Assembly (NCBI RefSeq): GCF_001422285.1
Contig: NZ_LMMO01000003.1
Coordinates: 201,297-265,296 of the forward strand
Direction: 5' to 3'
From: Frigoribacterium sp. Leaf263
GTDB lineage: Bacteria; Actinomycetota; Actinomycetes; Actinomycetales; Microbacteriaceae
Length of the DNA: 64,000 nucleotides
Shown: positions 35,823 through 44,482 of the stretch, one piece after another
How positions within the stretch are numbered: the stretch's first letter is position 1
Layout: every line of letters starts with the position of its first letter
Translations under genes and position numbers: made by a program
The notes under the pieces: model-generated
Databases searched by the model: none
What the model saw: the letters and a program-made list of their open reading frames with translations, nothing else
What the model was told of the DNA's origin: nothing

Positions 35823-36679
35823 AGGGCATCATCCTCGCCGGCGGCAGCGGGACGCGCCTCTGGCCGATCACCAAGGGCATCTCGAAGCAGCTGATGCCGA
35901 TCTACGACAAGCCGATGGTGTACTACCCCCTCTCGACGCTGATGATGGCCGGGATCAACGAGGTGCTCGTCATCACGACCCCCGAGTACAACGACCAGTT
36001 CCGGGCGCTGCTCGGCGACGGGTCGCACCTCGGCATGACCATCGAGTACGCGGTCCAGCCGTCGCCCGACGGTCTGGCGCAGGCCTTCGTCATCGGCGAG
36101 GACTTCATCGGCGACGACAGCGTCGCGCTCGTGCTCGGCGACAACATCTTCCACGGGACGGGTCTCGGCTCGAGCCTCCGCCAGAACGCCCAGGTCGACG
36201 GGGCGACGATCTTCGCGTACCACGTGTCCGACCCGACCGCCTACGGCGTCGTCGAGTTCGACGACGACTTCACGGCCGTGTCGATCGAAGAGAAGCCCGC
36301 GGCGCCGAAGAGCAACTACGCCGTGCCCGGTCTGTACTTCTACGACAACGACGTCGTCGGCATCGCGAAGACGATCGAGCCGAGCGCGCGCGGCGAGCTC
36401 GAGATCTCGACCGTCAACGAGCGCTACCTCGAGGCGGGCCGCCTGCGGGTGCAGGTGCTCGACCGCGGCACCGCCTGGCTCGACACCGGGACCTTCGAGT
36501 CGATGATGCAGGCGAGCGAGTACGTCCGCGTCATCGAGGACCGCCAGGGCTTCAAGATCGGATGCGTCGAGGAGATCGCCTGGCGCGCCGGGTGGATCGA
36601 CGACGCCCAGCTCGAGGCCCTCGCCGCGCCGCTGGCCAAGAGCGGCTACGGCGTGTACCTGAGGCGACTGCTGGCCTGA
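35819..36679 (+). CDS. rmlA: glucose-1-phosphate thymidylyltransferase
   Basis: First enzyme of the dTDP-rhamnose pathway (286 aa): dTTP plus glucose-1-phosphate to dTDP-glucose. N-terminal nucleotide loop [18 protein letters not shown], then [27 protein letters not shown] and the [16 protein letters not shown] site. It is the short RmlA type. ATG 35819 overlaps the rmlC stop. Confidence 0.95.
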   Translation: MKGIILAGGSGTRLWPITKGISKQLMPIYDKPMVYYPLSTLMMAGINEVLVITTPEYNDQFRALLGDGSHLGMTIEYAVQPSPDGLAQAFVIGEDFIGDDSVALVLGDNIFHGTGLGSSLRQNAQVDGATIFAYHVSDPTAYGVVEFDDDFTAVSIEEKPAAPKSNYAVPGLYFYDNDVVGIAKTIEPSARGELEISTVNERYLEAGRLRVQVLDRGTAWLDTGTFESMMQASEYVRVIEDRQGFKIGCVEEIAWRAGWIDDAQLEALAAPLAKSGYGVYLRRLLA

Positions 36680-36692
36680 GGCGACTCGCCGG

Positions 36693-36716
36693 CCCGACGG
36701 GCTGAAGCGCCCGTCG
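36693..36716. terminator. hairpin after rmlA
   Basis: Perfect 9-bp stem (36693-36701 CCGACGGGC with 36708-36716) and a 6-nt loop, 14 nt after the rmlA stop. It may separate rmlCA from the next glycosyltransferase on the same strand. Confidence 0.5.
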
Positions 36717-36762
36717 GCGCGGGAGCGCCCGCCCGAGCGACGAACGACCACGAGGAGCACCG

Positions 36763-38649
36763 ATGAGCGTCACCACGAGGGTCAAGGGCGTTCTCGGCAT
36801 GGCGCGTCGTCCGCGAACGGCCCTGGTGAGGATCGCCTCGCCTCTGACCCGTCGGGCGGCGGAGCGCAACCGGCTCGCCGACGAGCTCGCCGTGCCCCGC
36901 GACGAGCTCGACGCCGGTGTCGTCAGCGTCCTCCTCACGGTGCGGCAGGATCATCTGCACGTCGCCCAAGATCGCGTCGACCGGCTCCGGCGGGCGTTCC
37001 CCGAGGGTGCGACCGAGATCGTCGTCTCGCCCTACCTGGTGCCCGAGAGGGCCCCGCTCGTGCGCTGGCGCGCTCCGGCACTCGTCGGCGCCCGGTGGGT
37101 GGCGCCGACGCTCGCGCCGACGTGGGACGCGGCCTACACGAGGGGGATCCCCGTGCTCGGCGGGGTCACCGCTCTCGTCGTCGACGCCGCGATGGAGATC
37201 GAGCCGGCGGTCGTCCGCGGGCTGCTCACGGCTCACGCCGAGCGGGGCGGGGTCGTCCAGGCGGTCGTGCAGAGCAAGGACGACGTCGTGGTCAGCGCGG
37301 GAGCCGTCCGGCACCGGGCCGACGACGCGGTCGAGTCGCTCTTCCGGGGATTCCCGCTCGAGGACGTGCTCCTCGCCACCGACGTGCGGGTGTCGGCGGC
37401 CGACCAGCCCGTCTTCGCCGTCGCGACGGCCGAGCTCCGCCCGGCTCCCCGCACGCGGCACGAGGCGACGGCCGTCGCGGCCGTGACGGGTCGCGTCGCC
37501 GGGGGCACGACGTTCGTGGCGGCGGGCCGGCTCAACCGCGTCGGCAAGGTGCAGCGCGGCGTCGAGTCGCCGGACGACGCCGAGGCGATGTCGTTCCTCG
37601 TCGCCGACGGCCGGGCCGCGCGGGTGCTCGAGAGCGCCGGCCTCGTCGTCGACCCCGCCCTCCCGCTGCGCGCGGACGACGGCGCCACGACGGTCGGGGG
37701 AGGACGCATCGACCCTCGCTTCGAGGTCGTCGAGGGTCTTCCGCGTCTCCGCTGGTCGATCAAGATCGCGGCCAGCGCCGGTCCCCTGGGCGACACCTGG
37801 GGTGACGTGTACTTCGCCGACGATCTGGCCGACGAGCTGCGGGCGCTCGGTCAGCGTGTGGTCGTCGACCGCCGGCACTCGCACCGCCGCCCGGTCTCCG
37901 AGGGCCTCGACGACGTCTCGCTCGTGATCCGCGGGCTCGGCGCGCCGGAGCCGCGCCCCGACACGACGAGCCTCCTCTGGGTGATCAGCCACCCCGACCA
38001 GGTGACCGCCGACGAGATGGCGCCGTACGACCGCGTCTTCGCGGCGTCCTCGGCCTGGGCCGCGGCGACCGCCGGTCGCACCGAGATCCCGGTCGAGCCC
38101 CTCCTGCAGGCCACCGATCCGGCCCGCTTCCACCCGGGGGAGCCCGACCCGCAGCTGACCTCCGACGTGCTCTTCGTGGGCTCGACGCGCGGGGAGTTCC
38201 GCCCTCTCGTGAGAGGCGCGGTCGCGGCCGGTGCCGACCTCGCCCTCTACGGCGGGGGCTGGGCCGACCACGTCGACCCCCGGTACGTCCGCGGGCCGTT
38301 CCTGCCCAACGACCGCCTGTCGGCGGCCTACCGCAGTGCCCGTGTCGTCCTGAACGATCACTGGGCCGACATGGCCGCCGGCGGATTCATCAGCAACAGG
38401 CTCTTCGACGCCGTCGCCTCGGGAGCCCGCGTCGTCTCGGACTCCGTCGACGGGATCTCCGAGCTGTTCGGCGACAGCGTCGTGCAGATCGGCGCCGACG
38501 CCGACCTGACGGAGGCACTCGACCCGACGTGGCCGTGGCCGACCGACGCCGAGCGGCACGCGAGGGCGGCGGCCGTGGCCGCGGAGCACTCGTTCGCCCA
38601 TCGCGCGCGGACCCTCCTCGAGGCCGCCGTCGCCGTCCGCGGGCGCTGA
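36763..38649 (+). CDS. large glycosyltransferase with CgeB-like C-terminal domain
   Basis: A 628-aa protein. The N-terminal 310 residues resemble a GT2 fold that has lost its clear DxD motif (VSVLLTVRQDHLHVAQDRVDRL, then an Ala/Val-rich region). From about 328 a shared segment begins (LRWSIKIAASAG ... GQRVVVDRRHSHRRP) that also closes the gene at 39765. The C-terminal domain (about 465-620) looks like Glyco_trans_1_2/CgeB: LFVGSTRGEFRPLV, LYGGGWADHV, AARVVLNDHW-type and NRLFDAVASGARVVSD. Probably a glycosyltransferase of the polymer; donor unknown. Confidence 0.75.
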   Translation: MSVTTRVKGVLGMARRPRTALVRIASPLTRRAAERNRLADELAVPRDELDAGVVSVLLTVRQDHLHVAQDRVDRLRRAFPEGATEIVVSPYLVPERAPLVRWRAPALVGARWVAPTLAPTWDAAYTRGIPVLGGVTALVVDAAMEIEPAVVRGLLTAHAERGGVVQAVVQSKDDVVVSAGAVRHRADDAVESLFRGFPLEDVLLATDVRVSAADQPVFAVATAELRPAPRTRHEATAVAAVTGRVAGGTTFVAAGRLNRVGKVQRGVESPDDAEAMSFLVADGRAARVLESAGLVVDPALPLRADDGATTVGGGRIDPRFEVVEGLPRLRWSIKIAASAGPLGDTWGDVYFADDLADELRALGQRVVVDRRHSHRRPVSEGLDDVSLVIRGLGAPEPRPDTTSLLWVISHPDQVTADEMAPYDRVFAASSAWAAATAGRTEIPVEPLLQATDPARFHPGEPDPQLTSDVLFVGSTRGEFRPLVRGAVAAGADLALYGGGWADHVDPRYVRGPFLPNDRLSAAYRSARVVLNDHWADMAAGGFISNRLFDAVASGARVVSDSVDGISELFGDSVVQIGADADLTEALDPTWPWPTDAERHARAAAVAAEHSFAHRARTLLEAAVAVRGR

Positions 38650-38664
38650 CCGGGCCGACCCGGG

Positions 38665-39768
38665 TCAGCCTCGGCGGACCGCCGAGCCGAGACGGTCGGC
38701 GATCCTGACGATGCGGCGATCACGGAAGGCCGCCAGCTCGGCGTCCTTCGCGGCGAGGGCGCCCTGCAGACGCCGCCGCTCCTCCGCCCAGCGCACCTTG
38801 CTCGCCTCCAGCACCGCCTGGCCGTCGAGCTCGATCATGAGGTTGTGCAGACCCACGGCGCGCAGCTCGGCGACCTCGTCGTCGGGGATGACGTCGTCGG
38901 CGGCGAGTGCCGCGGGGCTCGTGGGGCGGGGCAGGGAGGCCAGCGCGGTGGCCAGCGAGTCGTCTCGGACGAACTCGTCCGAGACGGAGTCGAGGAGGCG
39001 CGGGTCGGGCTGACGGATCAGATACGCCGGCAGCAGACGGTCCTGTTCGAGACGGGCGAAGTCGCGCATGCCGTGGTGATTCGGGCTCGGTTTCAGATCG
39101 GGGTTGGCCCGGTACGACAGGCCGGCGATGCGGACCTTGTGCTCGAACTGCGCCCACGAGCGCCAGGGGAGATGCAGCACCTCGAGTTCGAGACCGGCCG
39201 GCGGGCGCCCCGTGCTCGTGATCGACACGTAGTGGTTCCCCTGGCGCACGACGACGTCGGGGGATCCGACGTGGATGGCGTTCGGCGTGGGCTGCGCGTG
39301 GACCCCGACCGCCTTGAGAGCGGCCTCGCTGCGGTGGTCGCGGTAGACGAGCCGGTCGATGCCGGCGCCGCTCCGGGCGGGGTGCCCGACCATGTTCGTG
39401 ACCGGCACGGGGAACGACTGGAGGGCGACGGGCATCCGGGCGAAGACCTCGCGCAGGGTCAGCTCCGGGTCGAGCGGGCGGAGGAACTCGTCGGCGTCGG
39501 CGTTGACGACCCAGTCGGCCCCGTACCGCGTGTGGGCCTCACGGGCCATCTTCGTGACGACGTCGCCCTGCTGCTTCTTCTGCACCGGGTCGTGGTGCAG
39601 CACGATGCGCCCGTCGTCGGCGTACCGCTGGAGGATCTCGGCGGTGCCGTCGAGTGAGCCGTTGTCGGTCACGATGACGACGTCGACCCCCTGTGCGAGG
39701 TGGAACTCGAGCATCGACTCGACGATGTCGGCTTCGTCTCGGACCATCATGGTCATGGCGAGGGTCAC
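38665..39768 (-). CDS. glycosyltransferase family 2 / GT92-like
   Basis: A 367-aa protein. The GT domain (about 1-240) begins TLAMTMMVRDEADIVESMLEFH, then VIVTDNGSLDGT and WVVNADADEFLRP, the acidic donor site of the Glyco_tranf_2_4/GT92 group. NHYVSI and HLPWRSWAQFEHKV follow. The C-terminus is a probable coiled coil (about 325-360). GTG 39768 overlaps the upstream gene's stop by 4 nt, so it is cotranscribed with the large GT2. Confidence 0.85.
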   Translation of the reverse strand: MTLAMTMMVRDEADIVESMLEFHLAQGVDVVIVTDNGSLDGTAEILQRYADDGRIVLHHDPVQKKQQGDVVTKMAREAHTRYGADWVVNADADEFLRPLDPELTLREVFARMPVALQSFPVPVTNMVGHPARSGAGIDRLVYRDHRSEAALKAVGVHAQPTPNAIHVGSPDVVVRQGNHYVSITSTGRPPAGLELEVLHLPWRSWAQFEHKVRIAGLSYRANPDLKPSPNHHGMRDFARLEQDRLLPAYLIRQPDPRLLDSVSDEFVRDDSLATALASLPRPTSPAALAADDVIPDDEVAELRAVGLHNLMIELDGQAVLEASKVRWAEERRRLQGALAAKDAELAAFRDRRIVRIADRLGSAVRRG

Positions 39769-42260
39769 AGGGCGTCCTTCCGGGCCCGGTCGAGCGCGAG
39801 CTCGACGAGGCGGTCTGTCTCGGTCTCGACGTCGGCGCCGGCGGTCACCGGGACGACGATGTGGTTGATGCGGGTGACGATGGCGTCGAGCGGGGTGCTC
39901 CGGCTGCGCCAGAGGATGGCGAGCGCACCCGGCTGCGGGCTGACGACGACGTCGCCCTCGATGGTGAGGGTCACGTCGTCGAGGTGACCCGACGGGCGGT
40001 AGTGGTCGCCTCGACCGTCGACCACGACCTCCTGCCCCCGCCGCTCGAGTGCCGCGACGAGTCGGGTCACCAGGGCGTCGCGCCCCGGATCCGCCGCGGT
40101 CGTCGGGGCGTGCGTCTTGATGGCCCAGCGCAGGCACGGCGCACCGGTGTCCGGGCCCGTGGCGACGAGGCGGCGCGGGCGCACGACGATCGGATACGCG
40201 CGTCGGAGCTGCCGGTGCTCGGCGGGCGGCGTCGACTCGAGGTGGGGCGCCGCGAAGCCGTAGGCCGCGTACCGATGCAGATCGGAGTCGGGGTAGGCGC
40301 CCTGCCACCTCTCGTCGAAGAGCGCGCGGTTGACGGTGTTCGTCACCTTGCGACCCGTGCTCTTGCTCTCGTGGTGCTCGACGACGGCGGCGAGCTCGAC
40401 CTCGTGGTGCGCGCCGGGGCGGAGGGCGCCGGCCCGCAGGCACAGGTCGACGTCCTCGAGTCCGTTGGTGAAGCGCGTGTCGAAGCCCTCGAGCTCGACG
40501 ACGTCGGAGGCCCTCAGCAGCATGGCGGCCGCCGTCACCGCGCTGAACCGCGTGACGCCTCCGCGCAGAGCGTCCTCGCGGGGGTGCCCGGCCAGCAGAT
40601 GCCAGGGCAGGATGCGGTCGCCGCCGAAGAACGTCCCCGCCGTCTGCACGGTCCCGTCGGGGTACAGCAGGAGCGGCTGAACGGCCACCGTGGTCGGATC
40701 CGACCGGAGGCGCGCCACCAGCCGGTCGAGCGCCTCCGGCTGGACGACGGTGTCGTTGTTGAGGAACAGGACGTCCGCCCCCGTCGAGCGCGCGAAGGCC
40801 AGATTCGAGCCGAGGGCGAAGTTGAGATTCTGCGGGGCGCGGATCACGACGACCCGGTCGTCGTCGACGTACCGGGACGTGAGGATGGTCGAGACCGAGC
40901 GCCGGGACCCGTTGTCGACCACGACGACCTCGACGTCGCGCCCTCCGGCCGTGGCGAGGACGGCGTCGACGGCCCGGATGGTCATCGACCAGTCCTCGTA
41001 GGTGGGCATGCAGACCGAGAGGCGGTCGGCGACCCGGTCGCCGAGAGCGGCGCGCTGGGCGGGCCAGTCGACGAGGCGGCGCTCGATGACGTGCTTGTCC
41101 CAGACGCGGGGGTCGTCGGGCGTCGTCGGCAGGCCCGGTCGCGCGGGGGCCCGGTGGCGCACCTGCGAACCGGCGACCGGGACCACGGGCGCGGCCGCGA
41201 GCAGGCGCAGGACGAGGTCGAACGCGTGCCCTCCGCCCAGGGTCGTGTCGACGGGGCCGATGGAGCCGAGGGTCGCGCGGGGGATCAGCAGGGCGCCCAG
41301 CGGCACGACGTCGCCGAGCACGAGGGACGACTCGACCGAGGCTCCGGCGGAGCGGTCGACGCCGGGTCCGCTGATCGTGTTGGTCGACCGGGAGACCGCC
41401 AGCGAATCGGGAGCGGCGCCGAGCGCCGTCGCCATGAGGCGCAGGTGGGGTGGGGCCCAGCGGGTGCCGACGGGCAGGAAGGCCACGAGCGCCGCCGAGC
41501 CCGCCGCCGCGCCGGCGTCGAGGGTCTCGCCGTGGCTGCCGCTGTCGATGTCGAGGACGGTGATGCGCGCGTCGCGTTCCGCGAACGCCCGGGCGGTGGC
41601 CAGGGTCTCACCGGGGTGCGGATCGGCGACCACGACGGCTCGCCACGACGGGTGCGTCTGCGCGACGAGGAGATCGAGGCGGTGCGTGAGGTCGGCGGGG
41701 TCGTCACCGGACGGGACGACGACGTCGAGGGGCTGGTCGGGGGCTGCGCCGGGCGCGGCCGTGGGCGACGGGGTCTCGGTCATGGCGGCCGCGTCGGTGA
41801 GGTCCCGGAGCCGGCCGGTGGCGGCCAGGACGGCGTCGCGGTGTCGGGCCGCGCGCGACGACGGATCGGCCAGGGCCTCGTCGGTCGCCGCGCGGACGGC
41901 CTCGACGGGGGAGGCGTCGGGTGCGACCGCCCAGAACGGTCCCGGTGAACGCTGACCCCGCGGGTCGAGCAGCTGAGCGTCGAAGGGCGACCCGTCGTCG
42001 TGCGCGGCGAGGAGCCACTCGGGCTCGACGAACGGGTTGAGGGAGACGTCGGCGCCCTCGGGACGCTCGAGGTGGTGGCGGAGCGCGTCGAGATCGGAGG
42101 AGAAGGTCCGGCCGGTCTGCAGCTCGTAGTAGCCGCGGTCGAGAACGCCGGCCCGGTCGAGGCGGCGGGCCCAGGATTCGCGGCGGGCGAGAGCGGCGGC
42201 CGACGAGCGCCGGAGCGCGCCGGTCAGGCGGTGCAGGGCGGATGTCCGTGTTCCGATGAT
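39765..42260 (-). CDS. large multi-domain glycosyltransferase, apparent AUC start
   Basis: The frame containing ATG 41783 stays open for another 159 codons upstream, with coding-like GC-rich third positions, but has no ATG, GTG or TTG until a TGA near 42293. At 42260 an ATC stands 7 nt after a perfect GGGAGG (42268-42273); a TACCAT box lies at 42310-42315. Read from there the protein has 831 aa. The N-terminal segment has RAGVLDRGYYEL and NPFVEPEWLLA, as in other polysaccharide glycosyltransferases. A first GT2-like half follows, then a second GT2 domain (LSVCMPTYEDWSMTI, VVDNGSRR, LFLNNDTVVQPE, EDVDLCLRA). The tail shares a CgeB-like segment with the gene at 36763. If AUC is rejected the protein starts at 41783 (672 aa). 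Confidence 0.75.
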   Translation of the reverse strand: MIGTRTSALHRLTGALRRSSAAALARRESWARRLDRAGVLDRGYYELQTGRTFSSDLDALRHHLERPEGADVSLNPFVEPEWLLAAHDDGSPFDAQLLDPRGQRSPGPFWAVAPDASPVEAVRAATDEALADPSSRAARHRDAVLAATGRLRDLTDAAAMTETPSPTAAPGAAPDQPLDVVVPSGDDPADLTHRLDLLVAQTHPSWRAVVVADPHPGETLATARAFAERDARITVLDIDSGSHGETLDAGAAAGSAALVAFLPVGTRWAPPHLRLMATALGAAPDSLAVSRSTNTISGPGVDRSAGASVESSLVLGDVVPLGALLIPRATLGSIGPVDTTLGGGHAFDLVLRLLAAAPVVPVAGSQVRHRAPARPGLPTTPDDPRVWDKHVIERRLVDWPAQRAALGDRVADRLSVCMPTYEDWSMTIRAVDAVLATAGGRDVEVVVVDNGSRRSVSTILTSRYVDDDRVVVIRAPQNLNFALGSNLAFARSTGADVLFLNNDTVVQPEALDRLVARLRSDPTTVAVQPLLLYPDGTVQTAGTFFGGDRILPWHLLAGHPREDALRGGVTRFSAVTAAAMLLRASDVVELEGFDTRFTNGLEDVDLCLRAGALRPGAHHEVELAAVVEHHESKSTGRKVTNTVNRALFDERWQGAYPDSDLHRYAAYGFAAPHLESTPPAEHRQLRRAYPIVVRPRRLVATGPDTGAPCLRWAIKTHAPTTAADPGRDALVTRLVAALERRGQEVVVDGRGDHYRPSGHLDDVTLTIEGDVVVSPQPGALAILWRSRSTPLDAIVTRINHIVVPVTAGADVETETDRLVELALDRARKDAL

Positions 42261-42373
42261 CTTCTCGCCTCCCGCGGCCGTGGCCGACGTCGGTCAGTGT
42301 TCTCGCTCGATGGTACCGACGGCGGTGCGGCCGTCGACTCGCGCCCGCCCCGACCCGGCGGACGCCGTCGTCG

Positions 42374-43228
42374 TCAGCCCAGGCGGGTGCTGAGGGTCGC
42401 CCGGACGCGCAGACCGATGCGCACGAGACCTCGGACGGGGGCCCAGAGCGGGCCCGGGTAGCGCGTCGCCACGAAGCGGGCCGCGCTCTCGTGGTGCGCC
42501 CGGACCATCGCCGCCTGGCGCGTCGTGGTCGAGTGGGCGCCGACGTGCATGATCTCGGCCGACGGCCGGTACCGCCGTCGCCATCCGGCCTGACCGAGGC
42601 GGAAGCAGAGGTCGACGTCCTCGAAGTACATGAAGTAGCGCTCGTCGAAGCCGCCGACCTGCTCGAAGGCCGAACGGCGCAGGAGCAGGCAGGCCCCGCT
42701 CAGCCAGTCGACGTCGCGGGGCTCGACGGCCGTGCTCGTCTGCAGGTAGTGACGCGACCACGGGTTGCCCGGCCAGAGGCGGACGAGCAGGGCGTGGCCG
42801 ATCCCGTCCGTGAACGACGGGAACTTGCGGGCGGAGGGGTACGTGCTGCCGGCGGCGTCCGCGATGTGCGGCCCGACGGCGGCGACGTCGTCATGGCGGT
42901 GCAGCTCGTCGAGCAGCTCGTCGACGGACCCCCGGCCGAGCTCGACGTCCGGGTTGGCGACGAGGATCCACTCGATCTCGGGAGCGAGACGGGCGCAGGC
43001 GGCGTTCACCGCGCCTCCGTACCCCTTGTTGTCGTCGAGCAGCAGCACGGTGGCGTCGGGTCGCCGCTCGCGGAGCAGCTCGGGAGCGCCGTCGGTCGAG
43101 CCGTTGTCGGCGACCACGAGCGTCAGCGGATCGGCGGACGACGCGGCGATGCTGGCGGCGAACCGTTCGAGGTAGTCGCCCGACTCGTACGACACGGTGA
43201 CCACGGCCACGCGGGGTGTCTCGTTCAC
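42374..43228 (-). CDS. rhamnosyltransferase-like GT2 (WbbL type)
   Basis: GT-A glycosyltransferase (284 aa) of the WbbL group, which transfers rhamnose to a lipid-linked sugar. Motifs: VVTVSYESGDYL, VVADNGSTDG, NKGYGGAVNAA, LVANPDVEL, DWLSGACLLLRRSAFEQVGGFDERYFMYFEDVDLC and HVGAHSTTTR. GTG 43228 has AAGGGA 5 nt upstream and overlaps the stop of the GT4 gene. With rml genes present, dTDP-rhamnose is the likely donor. Confidence 0.87.
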   Translation of the reverse strand: MNETPRVAVVTVSYESGDYLERFAASIAASSADPLTLVVADNGSTDGAPELLRERRPDATVLLLDDNKGYGGAVNAACARLAPEIEWILVANPDVELGRGSVDELLDELHRHDDVAAVGPHIADAAGSTYPSARKFPSFTDGIGHALLVRLWPGNPWSRHYLQTSTAVEPRDVDWLSGACLLLRRSAFEQVGGFDERYFMYFEDVDLCFRLGQAGWRRRYRPSAEIMHVGAHSTTTRQAAMVRAHHESAARFVATRYPGPLWAPVRGLVRIGLRVRATLSTRLG

Positions 43229-44379
43229 GGTGTTCCCTTCGCGGCGGCCTGATAGACGTCGTCGTGCACGGTGGCGCACCGCGTCCAGGTGAACTCGGCT
43301 GCCCGCGCGAGGCCCCGTGACCGACGGGCGGCCCGGTCGACTCCCGGAGCGGCGACGCGCTCCAGGGTAGCCGCGATCTCCGGGGCCGAGACACCGGTGT
43401 AGTCGACGGCGTCGCCGCCGACCTCGGCCAACGACAGGCGCTCGGTGGTGACGACGGGCGCGCCGCAGGCGAGGGCCTCGATGACCGGCAGGCCGAATCC
43501 CTCGCCGAGGCTCGGGTAGGCGACGCACTCCGAACCGCCGAGGTAGGCGGCGAGCTGCTCGAGCGGCAGGTAGCCGGGCACGACGATGCGCTGCAGGCTC
43601 GGGGCGGCGGCCACGGCTCCGTCGGTCTCGGAGTCCCAGCCCCTGGCGCCGGCCACGACGAGAGTCCAGGGGCGCTCGCCGCGGGCGACCCGGCTCGTCG
43701 AGAACCGCGAGACGGCCTCGATCAGCGACGGGACGTTCTTGCGCGGTTCGATCGTTCCGAGGAACGCGACGTACGGCTCGTCGCCGAGCCCGAGATCGGC
43801 GCGGAGTCGATCGACCTCGGCCGCGGCGGGTTCGCGGAAGACGTCCCGATCGACGCCGAGGGGCGCGACCCTGAGGAGGCGCGGGGCGCGCCCGACCAGC
43901 CGCGCGAGCTCGTCGGCGGTCGCCTGACTCGGGGTGATGACGGCGTCGGCCAGACGGAGCGCCAGCCGGGTCCAGAGCCGGAAGAACCGGGCCTTCATGG
44001 GGATGTGCCACTGGGGGTCGCTGAAGAACGTGGCGTCGTGGAGGGTCACCACGCGGCGACGACCGCTCAGCAGCGGCAGCGTGTAGTGCGGGGAGTGGAT
44101 GACGTCGACGCGGAGCCGGCGGGCCAGGAGGGGGAGGCCGAGCTGCTCCCAGGCGAGACGGACTGCGGTGCGTCGGAGCGCGGCGGGCGCGCGATGGACG
44201 ACCGCGTGCGGAGCATGCGCCTCGAACCAGTCGGCCTGCGGCCCGGGCTTGACCACGACGTGCAGTTCGACGCTGCCGGAGCGGAACGATCCGACGAATC
44301 CCGTGACGTAGCGACCGACACCGCCGAGGTCGTCGGGGACCGCCGTCGCGTCGACCAGGGCACGGATGTGAGTGGACAA
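43225..44379 (-). CDS. glycosyltransferase family 4
   Basis: GT-B glycosyltransferase, 384 aa from TTG 44379. Acceptor half: DLGGVGRYVTGFV, DVIHSPHYTLPLL, TLHDATFFSDP and ITPSQATADEL. Donor half: FLGTIEPRKNVPSLI, VPGYLPLEQLAAYLG and YPSLGEGFGLPVIEALACG. No good ribosome site precedes the TTG, so the start is uncertain. It is related to the GT4 at 20205, forms an operon with the WbbL-type gene, and diverges from the ABC exporter. Confidence 0.86.
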   Translation of the reverse strand: MSTHIRALVDATAVPDDLGGVGRYVTGFVGSFRSGSVELHVVVKPGPQADWFEAHAPHAVVHRAPAALRRTAVRLAWEQLGLPLLARRLRVDVIHSPHYTLPLLSGRRRVVTLHDATFFSDPQWHIPMKARFFRLWTRLALRLADAVITPSQATADELARLVGRAPRLLRVAPLGVDRDVFREPAAAEVDRLRADLGLGDEPYVAFLGTIEPRKNVPSLIEAVSRFSTSRVARGERPWTLVVAGARGWDSETDGAVAAAPSLQRIVVPGYLPLEQLAAYLGGSECVAYPSLGEGFGLPVIEALACGAPVVTTERLSLAEVGGDAVDYTGVSAPEIAATLERVAAPGVDRAARRSRGLARAAEFTWTRCATVHDDVYQAAAKGTP

Positions 44380-44482
44380 AAGGTCGAAGGTGCTCCGGCT
44401 AGGATTGCGATCTGATTCGGCCAGTCTAAGCTAGCCGAGTTTTGCAGGCGTGAACTTCGCCTCCCGTCTCGCAAGGATCTCC
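44380..44482. promoter_or_regulatory. divergent promoter region, GT4 / ABC exporter
   Basis: Contains a 7-bp inverted repeat CGGCTAG (44396-44402) / CTAGCCG (44431-44437) with a 28-nt spacer. Inside are TAAGCT on the plus strand (44427-44432) and TAGACT on the minus strand (44424-44429), both usable as -10 boxes. The region is more AT-rich than its surroundings. Confidence 0.4.

Noticed and set aside
44450-44482. GTG 44450 as the start of the ABC permease
   Set aside because: ATG 44483 has AAGGA at ideal spacing and matches the usual Wzm N-terminus; GTG 44450 has no comparable site.
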